DNA of 64,000 bases from CAXTKD01 sp964244885 (lineage in GTDB: Bacteria; Pseudomonadota; Alphaproteobacteria; Sphingomonadales; Sphingomonadaceae), in contig CAXTKD010000003.1 of assembly GCA_964244885.1 (NCBI GenBank), forward strand, positions 165,410 to 229,409, given 5' to 3'. Shown here one piece after another: positions 37,775-46,286 of this stretch; position 1 is the stretch's first letter; each line of letters starts with the position of its first letter. A model generated the notes under the pieces. That model saw only the letters and a program-made list of their open reading frames with translations. It ran no database searches and was not told where the DNA came from. A program made the position numbers and the translations under genes.

Positions 37775-37858
37775 GGGGAGGGGTAGGGGTGGGGAGAGAC
37801 GCGGGGCGGAATCGCTGAGCTTTTCGCCCGCCGGTGCACCCCACCCCTACCCCTCCCC
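37775..37858. repeat. GC-rich inverted repeat with 20-bp arms between tpiA and secG
   Basis: GGGGAGGGGTAGGGGTGGGG at 37775-37794 is matched exactly in inverse at 37839-37858. Outside the arms AAATCCCCTC and GAGGGGATTT also pair, so the whole unit can fold into one long hairpin with a loop of about 44 bases. It is unlike the other repeat families here and the G-rich arm has quadruplex potential. Confidence 0.85.
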
Positions 37859-37884
37859 TGAAGGAGAGGGGATTTTTGTTTGTG

Positions 37885-38637
37885 TTAACCCGCCGCCCTC
37901 GCGATCGGGAGGAACTGCTCGGCGGTCAGGCTCGCGCCGCCGACGAGGGCTCCGTCGACGTCGTCGATCGTAAGCAGTTCCTGGGCGTTCGAGGGCTTGA
38001 CCGAGCCGCCGTAGAGGATGCGGACGCCCTGCCCTTCGCCGCCCATCAGAGCGACGATGCGCGCGCGGATGAATTTGTGCATCGCCGCCACGTCCTCGAC
38101 CGACGGCGTGCGGCCGGTGCCGATCGCCCAGACGGGCTCGTAGGCGACGACGAGGTTGGCGGCGGTGGCGCCCTCGGGAAGCGAGCCGTCGAGCTGGCGG
38201 CCGACCACTGCCTCCGCCTGACCCGCGTCACGCTCGGCCTCGGTCTCGCCGACACAGACGATGGCGATCAGCCCAGCGGCGAGCACCGCGCCCGCCTTCG
38301 CGCGCACCTCGGCATCGTCTTCGCGCTGGTCGGTACGGCGCTCGCTGTGGCCGACGATGACGTGGGTGGCGCCGATGTCGGCGACCATCGCGGCCGAGAC
38401 GCAGCCGGTATGGGCGCCGGCGTCGCGGACGTGCGCGTCCTGCGCGCCGATCATCACGCGGCTGCCCTTGGCGGCGCTGGCGAAGCGGTCGATCAACGTG
38501 AACGGCGGGCAGATCAGCAGCTCGACATCGGCGCCGAGCGAAGGTGCGGCGTCGATGACTTTCTCCAGCTCCGACAGGCTCGCGGCAAGGCCGTTCATCT
38601 TCCAGTTTCCCGCGATCAGGCTTTTAAGGACGGTCAT
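37885..38637 (-). CDS. tpiA: Triose-phosphate isomerase
   Basis: Glycolytic TIM-barrel enzyme interconverting dihydroxyacetone phosphate and glyceraldehyde 3-phosphate. The 250-residue product starts at the ATG at 38637 with SLIAGNWKMNG (catalytic Lys). Catalytic His is in HVIVGHSERR and catalytic Glu in VVAYEPVWAIGTGRTPS, the loop signature. ILYGGSVKPSNA marks the phosphate site. An in-frame extension to 39165 is a shadow of ppiD. It is divergent from ppiD across 94 bases. Confidence 0.97.
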   Translation of the reverse strand: MTVLKSLIAGNWKMNGLAASLSELEKVIDAAPSLGADVELLICPPFTLIDRFASAAKGSRVMIGAQDAHVRDAGAHTGCVSAAMVADIGATHVIVGHSERRTDQREDDAEVRAKAGAVLAAGLIAIVCVGETEAERDAGQAEAVVGRQLDGSLPEGATAANLVVAYEPVWAIGTGRTPSVEDVAAMHKFIRARIVALMGGEGQGVRILYGGSVKPSNAQELLTIDDVDGALVGGASLTAEQFLPIARAAG

Positions 38638-38731
38638 TCGGAGCCCCTCTGGATGCGGCGCGGCGTCTAGCAAAGCCCTCGCGGCGTGGCTATGGTCCGC
38701 CCGCTTTTCCGATACCGTCGACGGGATATCC

Positions 38732-40654
38732 ATGCTCTCCTTCATCCGCCGCGCGCTTTCTTCCTGGGTCGTGCTGCTGCTCCTCGGCCTGCTCGTCGTG
38801 GCGTTCGTGCTGACCGGCGTCGGCGATCCCTTCGGCGGCGGCGGCGTCGCCACCGGCAGCCTCGCCAAGGTCGGCGGCAAGAACATCACCGAGGCGGAGT
38901 TCGCGTCGAGCTTCGACCGCTTCATGCGCCGCGCTCGCGAGAGCAACCCGGCGGCGACCAACGCGGAGGCGGCGCGCCAGGGCGCTGTCGAGCAGGTGCT
39001 GGAGCAGCTGGTCCGCAGCACCGCGCTCGAGACGTTCGGCCGCAAGCAGGGCGTGTCGATCAGCACCCGCGCGGTCGACGGCCAGATCGCCAGCATCCCG
39101 GCCTTCCAGTCGCAGGGCAAGTTCGACGAAACCACTTTCCGCCGCCTGCTCGCCGAGCAGCGCATCTCCGAGCAGGAGCTGCGCGCCGGCCTGACCGGCG
39201 ATGCGATCCGCAGCCAGCTGCTCCAGAACCTGGCGCTCGGCGCTCATGTGCCGCAGGCGCTGGTCGCGCCCTACGCCTCGCTGCTGCTGGAAGTGCGGAG
39301 CGGCTCGGTCGGCGCGGTTCCCGCCGACGCCAAGCTCGCAGCCCCGACCGACGCGCAGCTCGATGCCTTCTACAAGGCGCACATCAAGTCCTACACGATC
39401 CCCGAGCGGAAGAGCTTCCGCTACGCGCTGCTGACGCAGGACATCGCGATGGCCGGCGTCACGGTGAAGGACGACGAGATCCAGCGCTATTACGACGAGC
39501 ATCAGGACCTCTACGGCGGCATCGAGCAGCGCCAGTTGCTGCAGGCCGTGGTTCCGACGCAGGCGGTCGCCGCGACGATGGCGGCGCGCGTCAGGGCGGG
39601 CGAGCCGTTCGCCAAGGTCGCCGCCGAACTCGCGAAATATTCCGCGACCGACCTCGACGTCGGCACGATCAACGAAAAGCGCTTCGCCGATTCGACCAGC
39701 GCCGCGGTCGCCAAGGCGGCGTTCGCCGCGCCGCAAGGCGGCGTCGCGGGGCCGGTCAAGTCGGACTTCGGCTGGCACGTCGTCCAGGTCGCCAAGGTGA
39801 TGCCGTCGCCGAAGCGCCCGCTGGAGAGCGTGCGCGCCGAGATTCTCGCCAAGCTGCGCGACGAGCGCTCGCAGGACGCGCTGTCCGACGCGGTCGCGAA
39901 AATCCAGGACGGCTTCGAGGCCGGCCAGAGCTTCGGCGACATCGTCAAGGAGCGGAAGCTCGCCGTCGTCGAGGTGCCGCCGGTCACCGCAGTGGGCGCC
40001 GCGCCCGAATCGGCGTTCAAGCTCGACCCCAAGATGGCGCCGCTGCTGAAGCAGGCGTTCGACCCCGACAACGCCGGCCAGCCGACGGTGCAGGAGGTCG
40101 ACAAGACGACCTTCGCGCTGCTCGACATCGGCGACACCGTCGCCGCGACCCCGGTGCCCCTCGCCCGCATCCGCGACGGCGTCGCCGCCAACTGGGCTGC
40201 GGTCGAGCGGATGAACCGCGCCAAGGCGATCGCGAACGCCATCGTCGCCGAGGTCGCCCAGGGCAAGCCGCTCGCCCAGGCGCTCAGCGCGCGCGGGCTT
40301 CGCGCGCCGCAGGTCGCGACCATCCGCCGTGTCGACCTCGGCCGGAACGGGCAAGTGCCGCCGCCGGTCGCGGCGCTGTTCTCGCTGCCCCAGGGCGGCG
40401 TGCGCGCCATTCCCGCCCCAAACGGCAGCGGCTGGATGGTCGTCCGCGTCGACAAGGTCACTCCGGGCAACCCGGCGACCGAGCCCGGCATCGCGCAGGC
40501 GACCCGCGCGCAGATCGCCGCCGCCGCGGCCGACGAGATCGCCGCTGAGTTCGTCACCGCAGTCGAGCGCGACCTTGGGGTCAAGCGCAACGCCAAGGCC
40601 ATCGCCAAGGTCCGCGCCCGCTACGCCGGCGAAGGCGACGCCGGCTTACGATGA
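38732..40654 (+). CDS. ppiD: PpiD-like membrane-anchored peptidyl-prolyl isomerase
   Basis: Periplasmic folding factor anchored in the inner membrane near the Sec translocon. The 640-residue product starts at the ATG at 38732 with one membrane helix (SSWVVLLLLGLLVVAFVLTGVG), followed by a SurA_N-type helical region and a parvulin-like domain (PERKSFRYALLTQDI ... LAKYSATDLDVGTINEKRF ... AAPQGGVAGPVKSDFGWHVVQV). The C-terminal third is helical and Ala-rich. The stop overlaps trpE by four bases (ATGA), the usual ppiD-trpE arrangement in sphingomonads. Isomerase activity of PpiD proteins is weak; a chaperone role is more likely. Confidence 0.93.
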   Translation: MLSFIRRALSSWVVLLLLGLLVVAFVLTGVGDPFGGGGVATGSLAKVGGKNITEAEFASSFDRFMRRARESNPAATNAEAARQGAVEQVLEQLVRSTALETFGRKQGVSISTRAVDGQIASIPAFQSQGKFDETTFRRLLAEQRISEQELRAGLTGDAIRSQLLQNLALGAHVPQALVAPYASLLLEVRSGSVGAVPADAKLAAPTDAQLDAFYKAHIKSYTIPERKSFRYALLTQDIAMAGVTVKDDEIQRYYDEHQDLYGGIEQRQLLQAVVPTQAVAATMAARVRAGEPFAKVAAELAKYSATDLDVGTINEKRFADSTSAAVAKAAFAAPQGGVAGPVKSDFGWHVVQVAKVMPSPKRPLESVRAEILAKLRDERSQDALSDAVAKIQDGFEAGQSFGDIVKERKLAVVEVPPVTAVGAAPESAFKLDPKMAPLLKQAFDPDNAGQPTVQEVDKTTFALLDIGDTVAATPVPLARIRDGVAANWAAVERMNRAKAIANAIVAEVAQGKPLAQALSARGLRAPQVATIRRVDLGRNGQVPPPVAALFSLPQGGVRAIPAPNGSGWMVVRVDKVTPGNPATEPGIAQATRAQIAAAAADEIAAEFVTAVERDLGVKRNAKAIAKVRARYAGEGDAGLR

Positions 40655-42159
40655 TCCGCCCCGGCGCGGCGGCGTTCGCCACAACCTACGCCGCCGGCCG
40701 GCCGCAGCTGGTCTGGACGAAGATCGTCTCCGACACCGAGACGCCGGTGTCCGCGATGCTCAAGCTCGGGCTCGACGGGCGCGGCGGCTTCCTGCTCGAA
40801 TCGGTCGAGGGCGGGTCGGTGCGCGGCCGTCACTCGCTGCTCGGCCTCGCCCCCGATCTGGTCTGGCGCGCAAATGGCAACCGGAGCGAGCTCAACGACC
40901 GCTGGCAGCAGGACGAGATGGCGTTCGTCGCCTGCCCCGGCGACACGCTGAGCGAGCTTCGCAAGCTGGTCGAGGCATGCCGGATGAACGTGCCGCCCGA
41001 GCTGCCGCGCGCCCTCGCCTGCTTCGTCGGCTATATGGGCTTCGAGACCGCCGGGCTGGTCGAGGCTCTGCCGGCGCCGAAGGCCGATCCGCTCGGCGTG
41101 CCGGACATGATCTTCATGCGGCCGACCTTGCTGCTGGTCTTCGACCGGCTGAAGGACGAGCTGTTCCTCGTCGCGCCGGTCTTCCCGTCGGCGCTCGACG
41201 CCGAGGATGCGCTCGCGCTGGCGCGGGACCGGATTGAGATCGCCGAGGCGAAGCTGTCGCAGCCGGTTCCGCTGGCGCGCCGCAACCCGACCGGGACGAC
41301 CGGGACGGACCCGGCGCCGGTTCTCGACCCGGCCGCTTATGCCGCGATGGTCGACCGCGCCAAGGACTATATCCTCGCCGGCGACGTCTTCCAGGTCGTG
41401 CTGGCGCAGCGCTTCACATTGCCCTTCGCGCTGCCGCCGTTCGACCTCTACCGCGCGCTCCGCCGCATCAACCCGTCGCCCTTCCTCTACTTCCTAGACC
41501 TCCCCGGCTTCGCGCTGATCGGCTCCAGCCCTGAAATCCTCGTCCGCGCCCGAGACGGCGAGGTGACGATCCGCCCTATCGCCGGCACCCGCCCGCGCGG
41601 CGCCAACGCGCAGGAGGACGCCGCCAACCGCGACGCGCTGCTCGCCGATCCCAAGGAATTGTCTGAGCACCTCATGCTCCTCGACCTCGGCCGCAACGAC
41701 GTCGGCCGGGTCGCGGCGCCTGGCTCGGTCGTCGTCACCGACCGCAACATGGTCGAGCTCTACAGCCACGTCATGCACATCGTCTCGAACGTCCGCGGCG
41801 ACCTCGCCGAGGGCAAGGACGCCATCGACGCCCTGCTCGCGGGCTTTCCCGCCGGCACCGTCTCGGGTGCGCCAAAGGTCCGCGCCATGCAGATCATCCA
41901 CGAGCTCGAGTCCGAAAAGCGCGGCCCCTACGGCGGCGGCGTCGGCTATTTCTCGCCCGACGGCTCAATGGACAGCTGCATCGTCCTCCGCACCGCGCTG
42001 GTGAAGGACGGTGTCATGCATATGCAAGCTGGCGCCGGTATCGTCGCCGACAGCCAGGCGGCCTACGAGCAGCGCGAGTGCGAGGCGAAGGCGGGCGCGC
42101 TGGTGGCCGCCGCGCGCGAAGCCATCGCGCGGGCGGGCGAAGTGGGATACGGACAATGA
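40651..42159 (+). CDS. trpE: Anthranilate synthase component I
   Basis: Makes anthranilate from chorismate, first step of tryptophan synthesis. The 502-residue product has the N-terminal regulatory domain (GFLLESVEGG, with the LLES motif that binds feedback Trp) and the chorismate-binding domain: FQVVLAQRF, LIGSSPEILVR, RPIAGTRPRG, DLGRNDVGRV and MHIVSNVRG. It overlaps ppiD before and the phosphodiesterase-family gene after by four bases each. Its partner trpG is 2.5 kb downstream, beyond an inserted toxin-antitoxin pair. Confidence 0.97.
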   Translation: MIRPGAAAFATTYAAGRPQLVWTKIVSDTETPVSAMLKLGLDGRGGFLLESVEGGSVRGRHSLLGLAPDLVWRANGNRSELNDRWQQDEMAFVACPGDTLSELRKLVEACRMNVPPELPRALACFVGYMGFETAGLVEALPAPKADPLGVPDMIFMRPTLLLVFDRLKDELFLVAPVFPSALDAEDALALARDRIEIAEAKLSQPVPLARRNPTGTTGTDPAPVLDPAAYAAMVDRAKDYILAGDVFQVVLAQRFTLPFALPPFDLYRALRRINPSPFLYFLDLPGFALIGSSPEILVRARDGEVTIRPIAGTRPRGANAQEDAANRDALLADPKELSEHLMLLDLGRNDVGRVAAPGSVVVTDRNMVELYSHVMHIVSNVRGDLAEGKDAIDALLAGFPAGTVSGAPKVRAMQIIHELESEKRGPYGGGVGYFSPDGSMDSCIVLRTALVKDGVMHMQAGAGIVADSQAAYEQRECEAKAGALVAAAREAIARAGEVGYGQ

Positions 42160-43886
42160 AGCGCAGTCTCCTTGCCCTCGCACTGCTGCTCGCGGCGCCC
42201 GCCTTCGCCGCCGAGCCGCGCAACATCGTCATCTTCGTCGCCGACGGCCTGCGCTACGGCAGCGTCACGCCCGAGAACACGCCGAACCTGTGGCGGCTGA
42301 AAACCGAGGGCGTCGACTTCGCCAACAGCCATTCGCTGTTCCCGACCGTCACCACCGCCAATGCCTCGGCGATCGCCACCGGCCATTACATCGGCGACAC
42401 CGGCAATTTCGGGAACACCGTCTACGCGGGAGAGCCGTTCGCCCACTCCAAGGGCTCGCCGACTCCGGACTACGAGACCAACCAGACGATCACCGAGATG
42501 AACGCGCGCTTCGGCGGCAATTATCTCGGTGAGACCAGCCTGCTCGCGGCGGCGCGCAAGGCGGGCTTCCAGACCGCCGCGTTCGGCAAGGTCGGCCCGA
42601 CGCGAATCCAGGACGCCGCCGCCAAGCCCGACGGCAGCGAGACGCTGATCGTCGACGACGACATCGGCCGCAAGGACGACCTCACGCACCCGGCGTGGTT
42701 CTCGGACGGGCTCAAGGCCAATTTCCTCGGCGACAAGGCGCCGCTCAAGGCCATCCCCAATTTCGCCCAGCCGATCTATCTGATGAACGCGCTGACCCGC
42801 GTCGTCCTCCCCCGCTTCGCCGCCGCGTCGAAGCCCTTTGCCCTCATATTCTGGAGCCGCGAGCCCGACGGCACCCAACACGACGCCGAGGACAGCATCG
42901 GGTCTCTCTCGCCCGGCATCAACGGTATCAGCGGCCTTGCCGCTATCCGCCTCGCCGACTCGCTGCTCGGCGAGCTGCTCGCGGCGCTGCAGGCGCGCGG
43001 GCTCGACAAGACCACGGACGTCTTCGTCACCGCCGACCATGGCTTCTACACGATCGCCCGCGACAGCCGGACGAGTCCCTCGCTCCGCGCCGCGAAGGCG
43101 CCCGTCCCCGCCGAACTCGACAGCGCCTTCTTCGCCCGGGACCTCGCGCTCGGCCTCGGCATGAAGCGAACGGCGACGGGCAGCGAGACGAGCGGCTCGT
43201 CGGCGATCGGCGACGATCCGGCGAAGCCCCGGGTGATCGTCGCGACGAATGGCGGCGCTGAGCTGGTCTACCTGCCGAACGGCGACTCCAAAAGGCTGGC
43301 GAACACCATCGTTCGCCTGCTCGCCGCGCAGGATTACGTCAGCGGGATCTTCGTCAACGATCGTCTTGGCCGGATCGGCGGCACGCTTCCGATGAGCGCG
43401 GTCAATCTGGTCGGCGCGGCGCGTACGCCGGTCCCCGACCTCGTCGTCAACTTCCGCACCGCCGCGCTCGACTGCCCCGACCCGCTGCAATGCGCCGTCG
43501 GCGTCATCGACAGCTCGCGCGCCACCGGCCAAGGCTCTCACGGCGCGCTCAGCCGCGCCGCCACCCGCAACTTCATGGCCGCCATCGGCCCCGGCTTCAA
43601 AGCCCGCCACGTCGATCAGGCGCCGGTCGGCAACGCCGACATCGCGCCGACGATGGCCCATCTCGCCGGCATCCCGCTGCCGAGCGTCGGCAAGCTGAAG
43701 GGCCGCGTCCTCACCGAAGCGCTACCCGGCGGTGCCGAGATGGCGGTAACGCGCAAAACGATCGTCGGCCCCCCTGGCCCCGACGGCCTTCGCACCATCC
43801 TCAACGAGCAGGCCGTCGGCGAAACCCGCTACTTCGACGCGGCGGGGTTCGAGGGGCGGACGGTGGGGCTGGCGACGAAGCCTTAA
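42156..43886 (+). CDS. Exported alkaline phosphatase / type I phosphodiesterase family enzyme
   Basis: A 576-residue exported metal-dependent hydrolase of the alkaline phosphatase superfamily, in the phosphodiesterase/nucleotide pyrophosphatase branch. The ATG at 42156 gives a signal peptide (SLLALALLLAAPAFA). The first metal-binding Asp is in NIVIFVADGLRYGS and the nucleophile Thr/Ser lies in FPTVTTANASAIATGH. The second metal site is in FVTADHGFYTIARD, with a late HGALSRAATRNFMA segment. Its start overlaps trpE by four bases, although no link to tryptophan is evident. Its stop codon TAA shares the palindrome TTAA with the convergent toxin gene's stop. Substrate unknown. Confidence 0.88.
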   Translation: MKRSLLALALLLAAPAFAAEPRNIVIFVADGLRYGSVTPENTPNLWRLKTEGVDFANSHSLFPTVTTANASAIATGHYIGDTGNFGNTVYAGEPFAHSKGSPTPDYETNQTITEMNARFGGNYLGETSLLAAARKAGFQTAAFGKVGPTRIQDAAAKPDGSETLIVDDDIGRKDDLTHPAWFSDGLKANFLGDKAPLKAIPNFAQPIYLMNALTRVVLPRFAAASKPFALIFWSREPDGTQHDAEDSIGSLSPGINGISGLAAIRLADSLLGELLAALQARGLDKTTDVFVTADHGFYTIARDSRTSPSLRAAKAPVPAELDSAFFARDLALGLGMKRTATGSETSGSSAIGDDPAKPRVIVATNGGAELVYLPNGDSKRLANTIVRLLAAQDYVSGIFVNDRLGRIGGTLPMSAVNLVGAARTPVPDLVVNFRTAALDCPDPLQCAVGVIDSSRATGQGSHGALSRAATRNFMAAIGPGFKARHVDQAPVGNADIAPTMAHLAGIPLPSVGKLKGRVLTEALPGGAEMAVTRKTIVGPPGPDGLRTILNEQAVGETRYFDAAGFEGRTVGLATKP

Positions 43887-44326
43887 CCCCAAAACCCGCT
43901 GTCGTTCAGAGGATTGGTCACCCGCACGCCTCGCCAGGTGAAGCCGTGGTGCATGTCTTCCGACAGTAGGTGTTCGCACCTCGCCTCGGCGGCGGCCGAT
44001 AGCGCCACGCTATCGAAGGTCTGCAGCCGATGCTCGGCCGCGAGCGCGAGCGCGCCGTGAAGCACCGCCTCGGTGGTCGGCAGGACGGTCATGAAATCCA
44101 TCAGGTCGATCGCCGCCTCGTTCGCCTCTTCGAGCGAAACACGGGCCCGCCGGACAAGAACATGGTGAAATTCCGCGACCACCTGCACCGGGACGAAGAG
44201 CTGATGGCCCGATCCTTGAAGGCGCTCCATCAAAGCGATCGCGGTATCGACCTTCGCCCTGTCCTCGGGGTCGAGGACGATGGCTTGCGCGTAGACGAGG
44301 ATGTTCGTGTCGAGCGCCAGCCTCAC
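43883..44326 (-). CDS. PIN-domain toxin (VapC-like)
   Basis: A 147-residue PIN-domain ribonuclease, probable toxin of a type II pair. The first catalytic Asp is D6 in LALDTNILVYAQ; the acidic residue of helix 3 is in QVVAEFHHVL; the last acidic positions are in LQTFDSVALSAAAEA and SEDM. It starts four bases inside the antitoxin gene, on the strand opposite to the trp genes around it. Its stop codon overlaps that of the phosphodiesterase-family gene. RNA target is not predictable. Confidence 0.88.
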   Translation of the reverse strand: MRLALDTNILVYAQAIVLDPEDRAKVDTAIALMERLQGSGHQLFVPVQVVAEFHHVLVRRARVSLEEANEAAIDLMDFMTVLPTTEAVLHGALALAAEHRLQTFDSVALSAAAEARCEHLLSEDMHHGFTWRGVRVTNPLNDSGFWG

Positions 44327-44592
44327 AGGCCAATGATTTCATCGTAGAGCTCGTCGCGCGTCCAGCGTCCGATCGGTTCTTTGGGCATGAGGCCGCGCCG
44401 CGCCGCGATCCGCTCCAACGCTCGTGCGCGCCTGGCCTTCACCTCATCGGATATCGCGTTTTCCAAAGCGCAAATCACAGCGACCGGCTCGCCATGCGAC
44501 GTGATCGTCACGCGCGCGCCGTGCTTCACCGAGCGAAGCAGCCTGGAAAAATTGCGGTTCGCATCCGTGGCGGTAACGGTCACTTTGTTCAT
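44323..44592 (-). CDS. Phd/YefM-family antitoxin
   Basis: An 89-residue antitoxin. The N-terminal Phd/YefM DNA-binding fold is recognisable in VTATDANRNFSRLLRSVKHGARVTITSHGEPVAVI; the rest (RRARALERIAARRGL ... IGRWTRDELYDEIIGL) is the toxin-neutralising tail. I chose the ATG at 44592 since it begins the conserved strand; an extension to 44640 would run through the promoter. It precedes the PIN toxin with a four-base overlap. An inverted repeat just upstream is a likely operator for autoregulation. Confidence 0.88.
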   Translation of the reverse strand: MNKVTVTATDANRNFSRLLRSVKHGARVTITSHGEPVAVICALENAISDEVKARRARALERIAARRGLMPKEPIGRWTRDELYDEIIGL

Positions 44593-44594
44593 AT

Positions 44595-44609
44595 TCACTA
44601 TAGTAGTGA
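44595..44609. promoter_or_regulatory. Inverted repeat operator / -10 region of the toxin-antitoxin pair
   Basis: TCACTA-TAG-TAGTGA lies two bases upstream of the antitoxin start. On the minus strand it contains TATAGT, a -10-like hexamer, so binding there would block transcription. The downstream trpG begins at 44670 in the other direction, so any trpG promoter must share this short gap. Confidence 0.5.
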
Positions 44610-44669
44610 TTTTAACGGCGCCGCTCAACCCGTTTGCCATCGCCGCCAGCCTCGCCTACCTCCCGCGCC

Positions 44670-45257
44670 ATGATCCTCGTCATCGACAATTACGACAGCT
44701 TTACCTGGAATCTCGTCCATTACCTCCAGGAGCTGGGCGCCGCCGTCGAGGTCGTTCGCAACGATGCGATCGGCGTCGGGCAGGCGATGTCGATGGGCGC
44801 CGACGCGATCCTGCTCTCCCCCGGCCCGTGCACGCCCAACGAGGCCGGCATCTCGCTCGACCTCATCCACGCCGCCGCCGACGCGAAACTGCCGCTGCTC
44901 GGCGTCTGCCTCGGCCATCAGGGGATCGCGCAGGCGTTCGGGGGCAAGGTGGTGCGCGCCGGGAAGGTCATGCACGGCAAGACTTCGCCGATCTCGCACG
45001 ACGGCACCGGCGTCTTCGCCGGCCTGCCCTCGCCGTTCGAGGCGACGCGCTACCACTCGCTCGTCGTCGAGGACCTGCCCGACAGCCTGGTCGTCAACGC
45101 CCGCACCGCCGATGGCGTCGTCATGGGCCTCCGCCACGCCACGCTCCCTATCCACGGCGTCCAGTTCCACCCGGAGAGCATCGCGACGGAGCACGGCCAC
45201 ACGCTGCTCGCCAACTTCATGGCGTCCGCCGGCATTCGCGTCAACGAGTCCGCCTGA
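44670..45257 (+). CDS. trpG: Anthranilate synthase component II (glutamine amidotransferase)
   Basis: Supplies ammonia to TrpE from glutamine; the same subunit may serve p-aminobenzoate synthesis. The 195-residue product starts at the ATG at 44670 (MILVIDNYDSFTWNLVHYL). The nucleophile Cys is in LLGVCLGHQGIAQAFGG and the His/Glu pair in GVQFHPESIATEHG. An in-frame extension to 44634 is not supported. The stop overlaps trpD by one base (TGATG). It is cut off from trpE by the phosphodiesterase-family gene and the oppositely oriented toxin-antitoxin genes. Confidence 0.96.
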   Translation: MILVIDNYDSFTWNLVHYLQELGAAVEVVRNDAIGVGQAMSMGADAILLSPGPCTPNEAGISLDLIHAAADAKLPLLGVCLGHQGIAQAFGGKVVRAGKVMHGKTSPISHDGTGVFAGLPSPFEATRYHSLVVEDLPDSLVVNARTADGVVMGLRHATLPIHGVQFHPESIATEHGHTLLANFMASAGIRVNESA

Positions 45258-46237
45258 TGCTCCCCGATCCCAGCAAGCCGCTCGACGCCGCCGAAGCCGA
45301 GGCGGCGTTCGACGCCATCCTCGACGGCAAGGTTGATGACGACACGACCGCCAAGTTCCTGACCGCGATGACGCTTCGCGACGAGACCGCCGACGAGATC
45401 GCCGCCGCCGCCCGCTCGCTCCGCGCCCGCATGGTCCGCATCGCCGCGCCCGAAGGCGCGATCGACGTCTGCGGCACCGGCGGCGACGGCGCGCACAGCC
45501 TCAACATCTCGACCGCGGTCGCCATCGTCGTCGCGGCGTGTGGCGTTCCCGTCGCCAAGCACGGCAACCGCGCCGCGTCCTCCAAGGCCGGCGCCGCCGA
45601 CACGCTGGAAGCGCTCGGCCTCGACCTCGATCGCGCCTCGGAACGCGCCGAGGCGAGCCTTGCCGATTTGGGCCTCGCCTTCCTGTTCGCGCAGAAACAC
45701 CACCCCGCGCTCGGCCGCCTGGCGCCGGTCCGCCGCAGGATTGGCCGCCGCACGATCTTCAACATCATCGGGCCGCTTGCCAACCCCGCCGGGGTCACCC
45801 GCCAGCTCATCGGTGTGGCGCGCGTCGACTATCTCCCGACCGTCGCCGACGCGCTCGGCCAGCTCGGCTGCCAGTCGGCGCTTATCGTTTCGGGCGAGGA
45901 AAGCCTCGACGAGCTGTCGATCGCCGGCCCAAGCCGAGCCATCGGAATCGGCGCCTGCGCCGGCCACCACGAGACGATCACGCCCGAGAGCGCCGGCGTT
46001 CACCGCCACGGCCTCGACACCATCTTGGGCGGCGAGCCCGGCTACAACGCGTCCCGCCTCCGCGCGCTCCTGGCGGGCGCCCCCAGCGCCTACCGCGACG
46101 CGGTGCTGCTCAACTCGGCCGGCGCGCTGCTCGTCGCCGGCGTCGTCGACGGCTGGCACAGCGGCGCCGACAAGGCCGCCGAAGCGATCGACAGCGGCAC
46201 CGCCAGGCGCCTGCTGGAGGCATGGATCGCGTTTTAG
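45257..46237 (+). CDS. trpD: Anthranilate phosphoribosyltransferase
   Basis: Transfers phosphoribose from PRPP to anthranilate. The 326-residue product shows DVCGTGGDGAHSLNISTA (PRPP-binding), KHGNRAASSKAGAADTLEALG, ARFLFAQKHHPAL-type AFLFAQKHHPALG and RTIFNIIGPLANPA. The ATG at 45257 overlaps the trpG stop by one base; a longer in-frame reading is a shadow. It precedes trpC after 49 bases. Confidence 0.97.
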   Translation: MLPDPSKPLDAAEAEAAFDAILDGKVDDDTTAKFLTAMTLRDETADEIAAAARSLRARMVRIAAPEGAIDVCGTGGDGAHSLNISTAVAIVVAACGVPVAKHGNRAASSKAGAADTLEALGLDLDRASERAEASLADLGLAFLFAQKHHPALGRLAPVRRRIGRRTIFNIIGPLANPAGVTRQLIGVARVDYLPTVADALGQLGCQSALIVSGEESLDELSIAGPSRAIGIGACAGHHETITPESAGVHRHGLDTILGGEPGYNASRLRALLAGAPSAYRDAVLLNSAGALLVAGVVDGWHSGADKAAEAIDSGTARRLLEAWIAF

Positions 46238-46286
46238 GTCCGTCGCCGCTGCTTTGCGCGCTCCAGCGGGCGAGCTAAAGCAAGCC

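Noticed and set aside
40549..40660. Search for a trp leader peptide or attenuator before trpE.
   Set aside because: trpE overlaps the ppiD stop codon by four bases, leaving no room for a leader; no tandem Trp codons were seen.
44670..45257. Calling the glutamine amidotransferase pabA rather than trpG.
   Set aside because: It lies directly before trpD-trpC with one-base coupling, so trpG is the better name, though it may serve both pathways.
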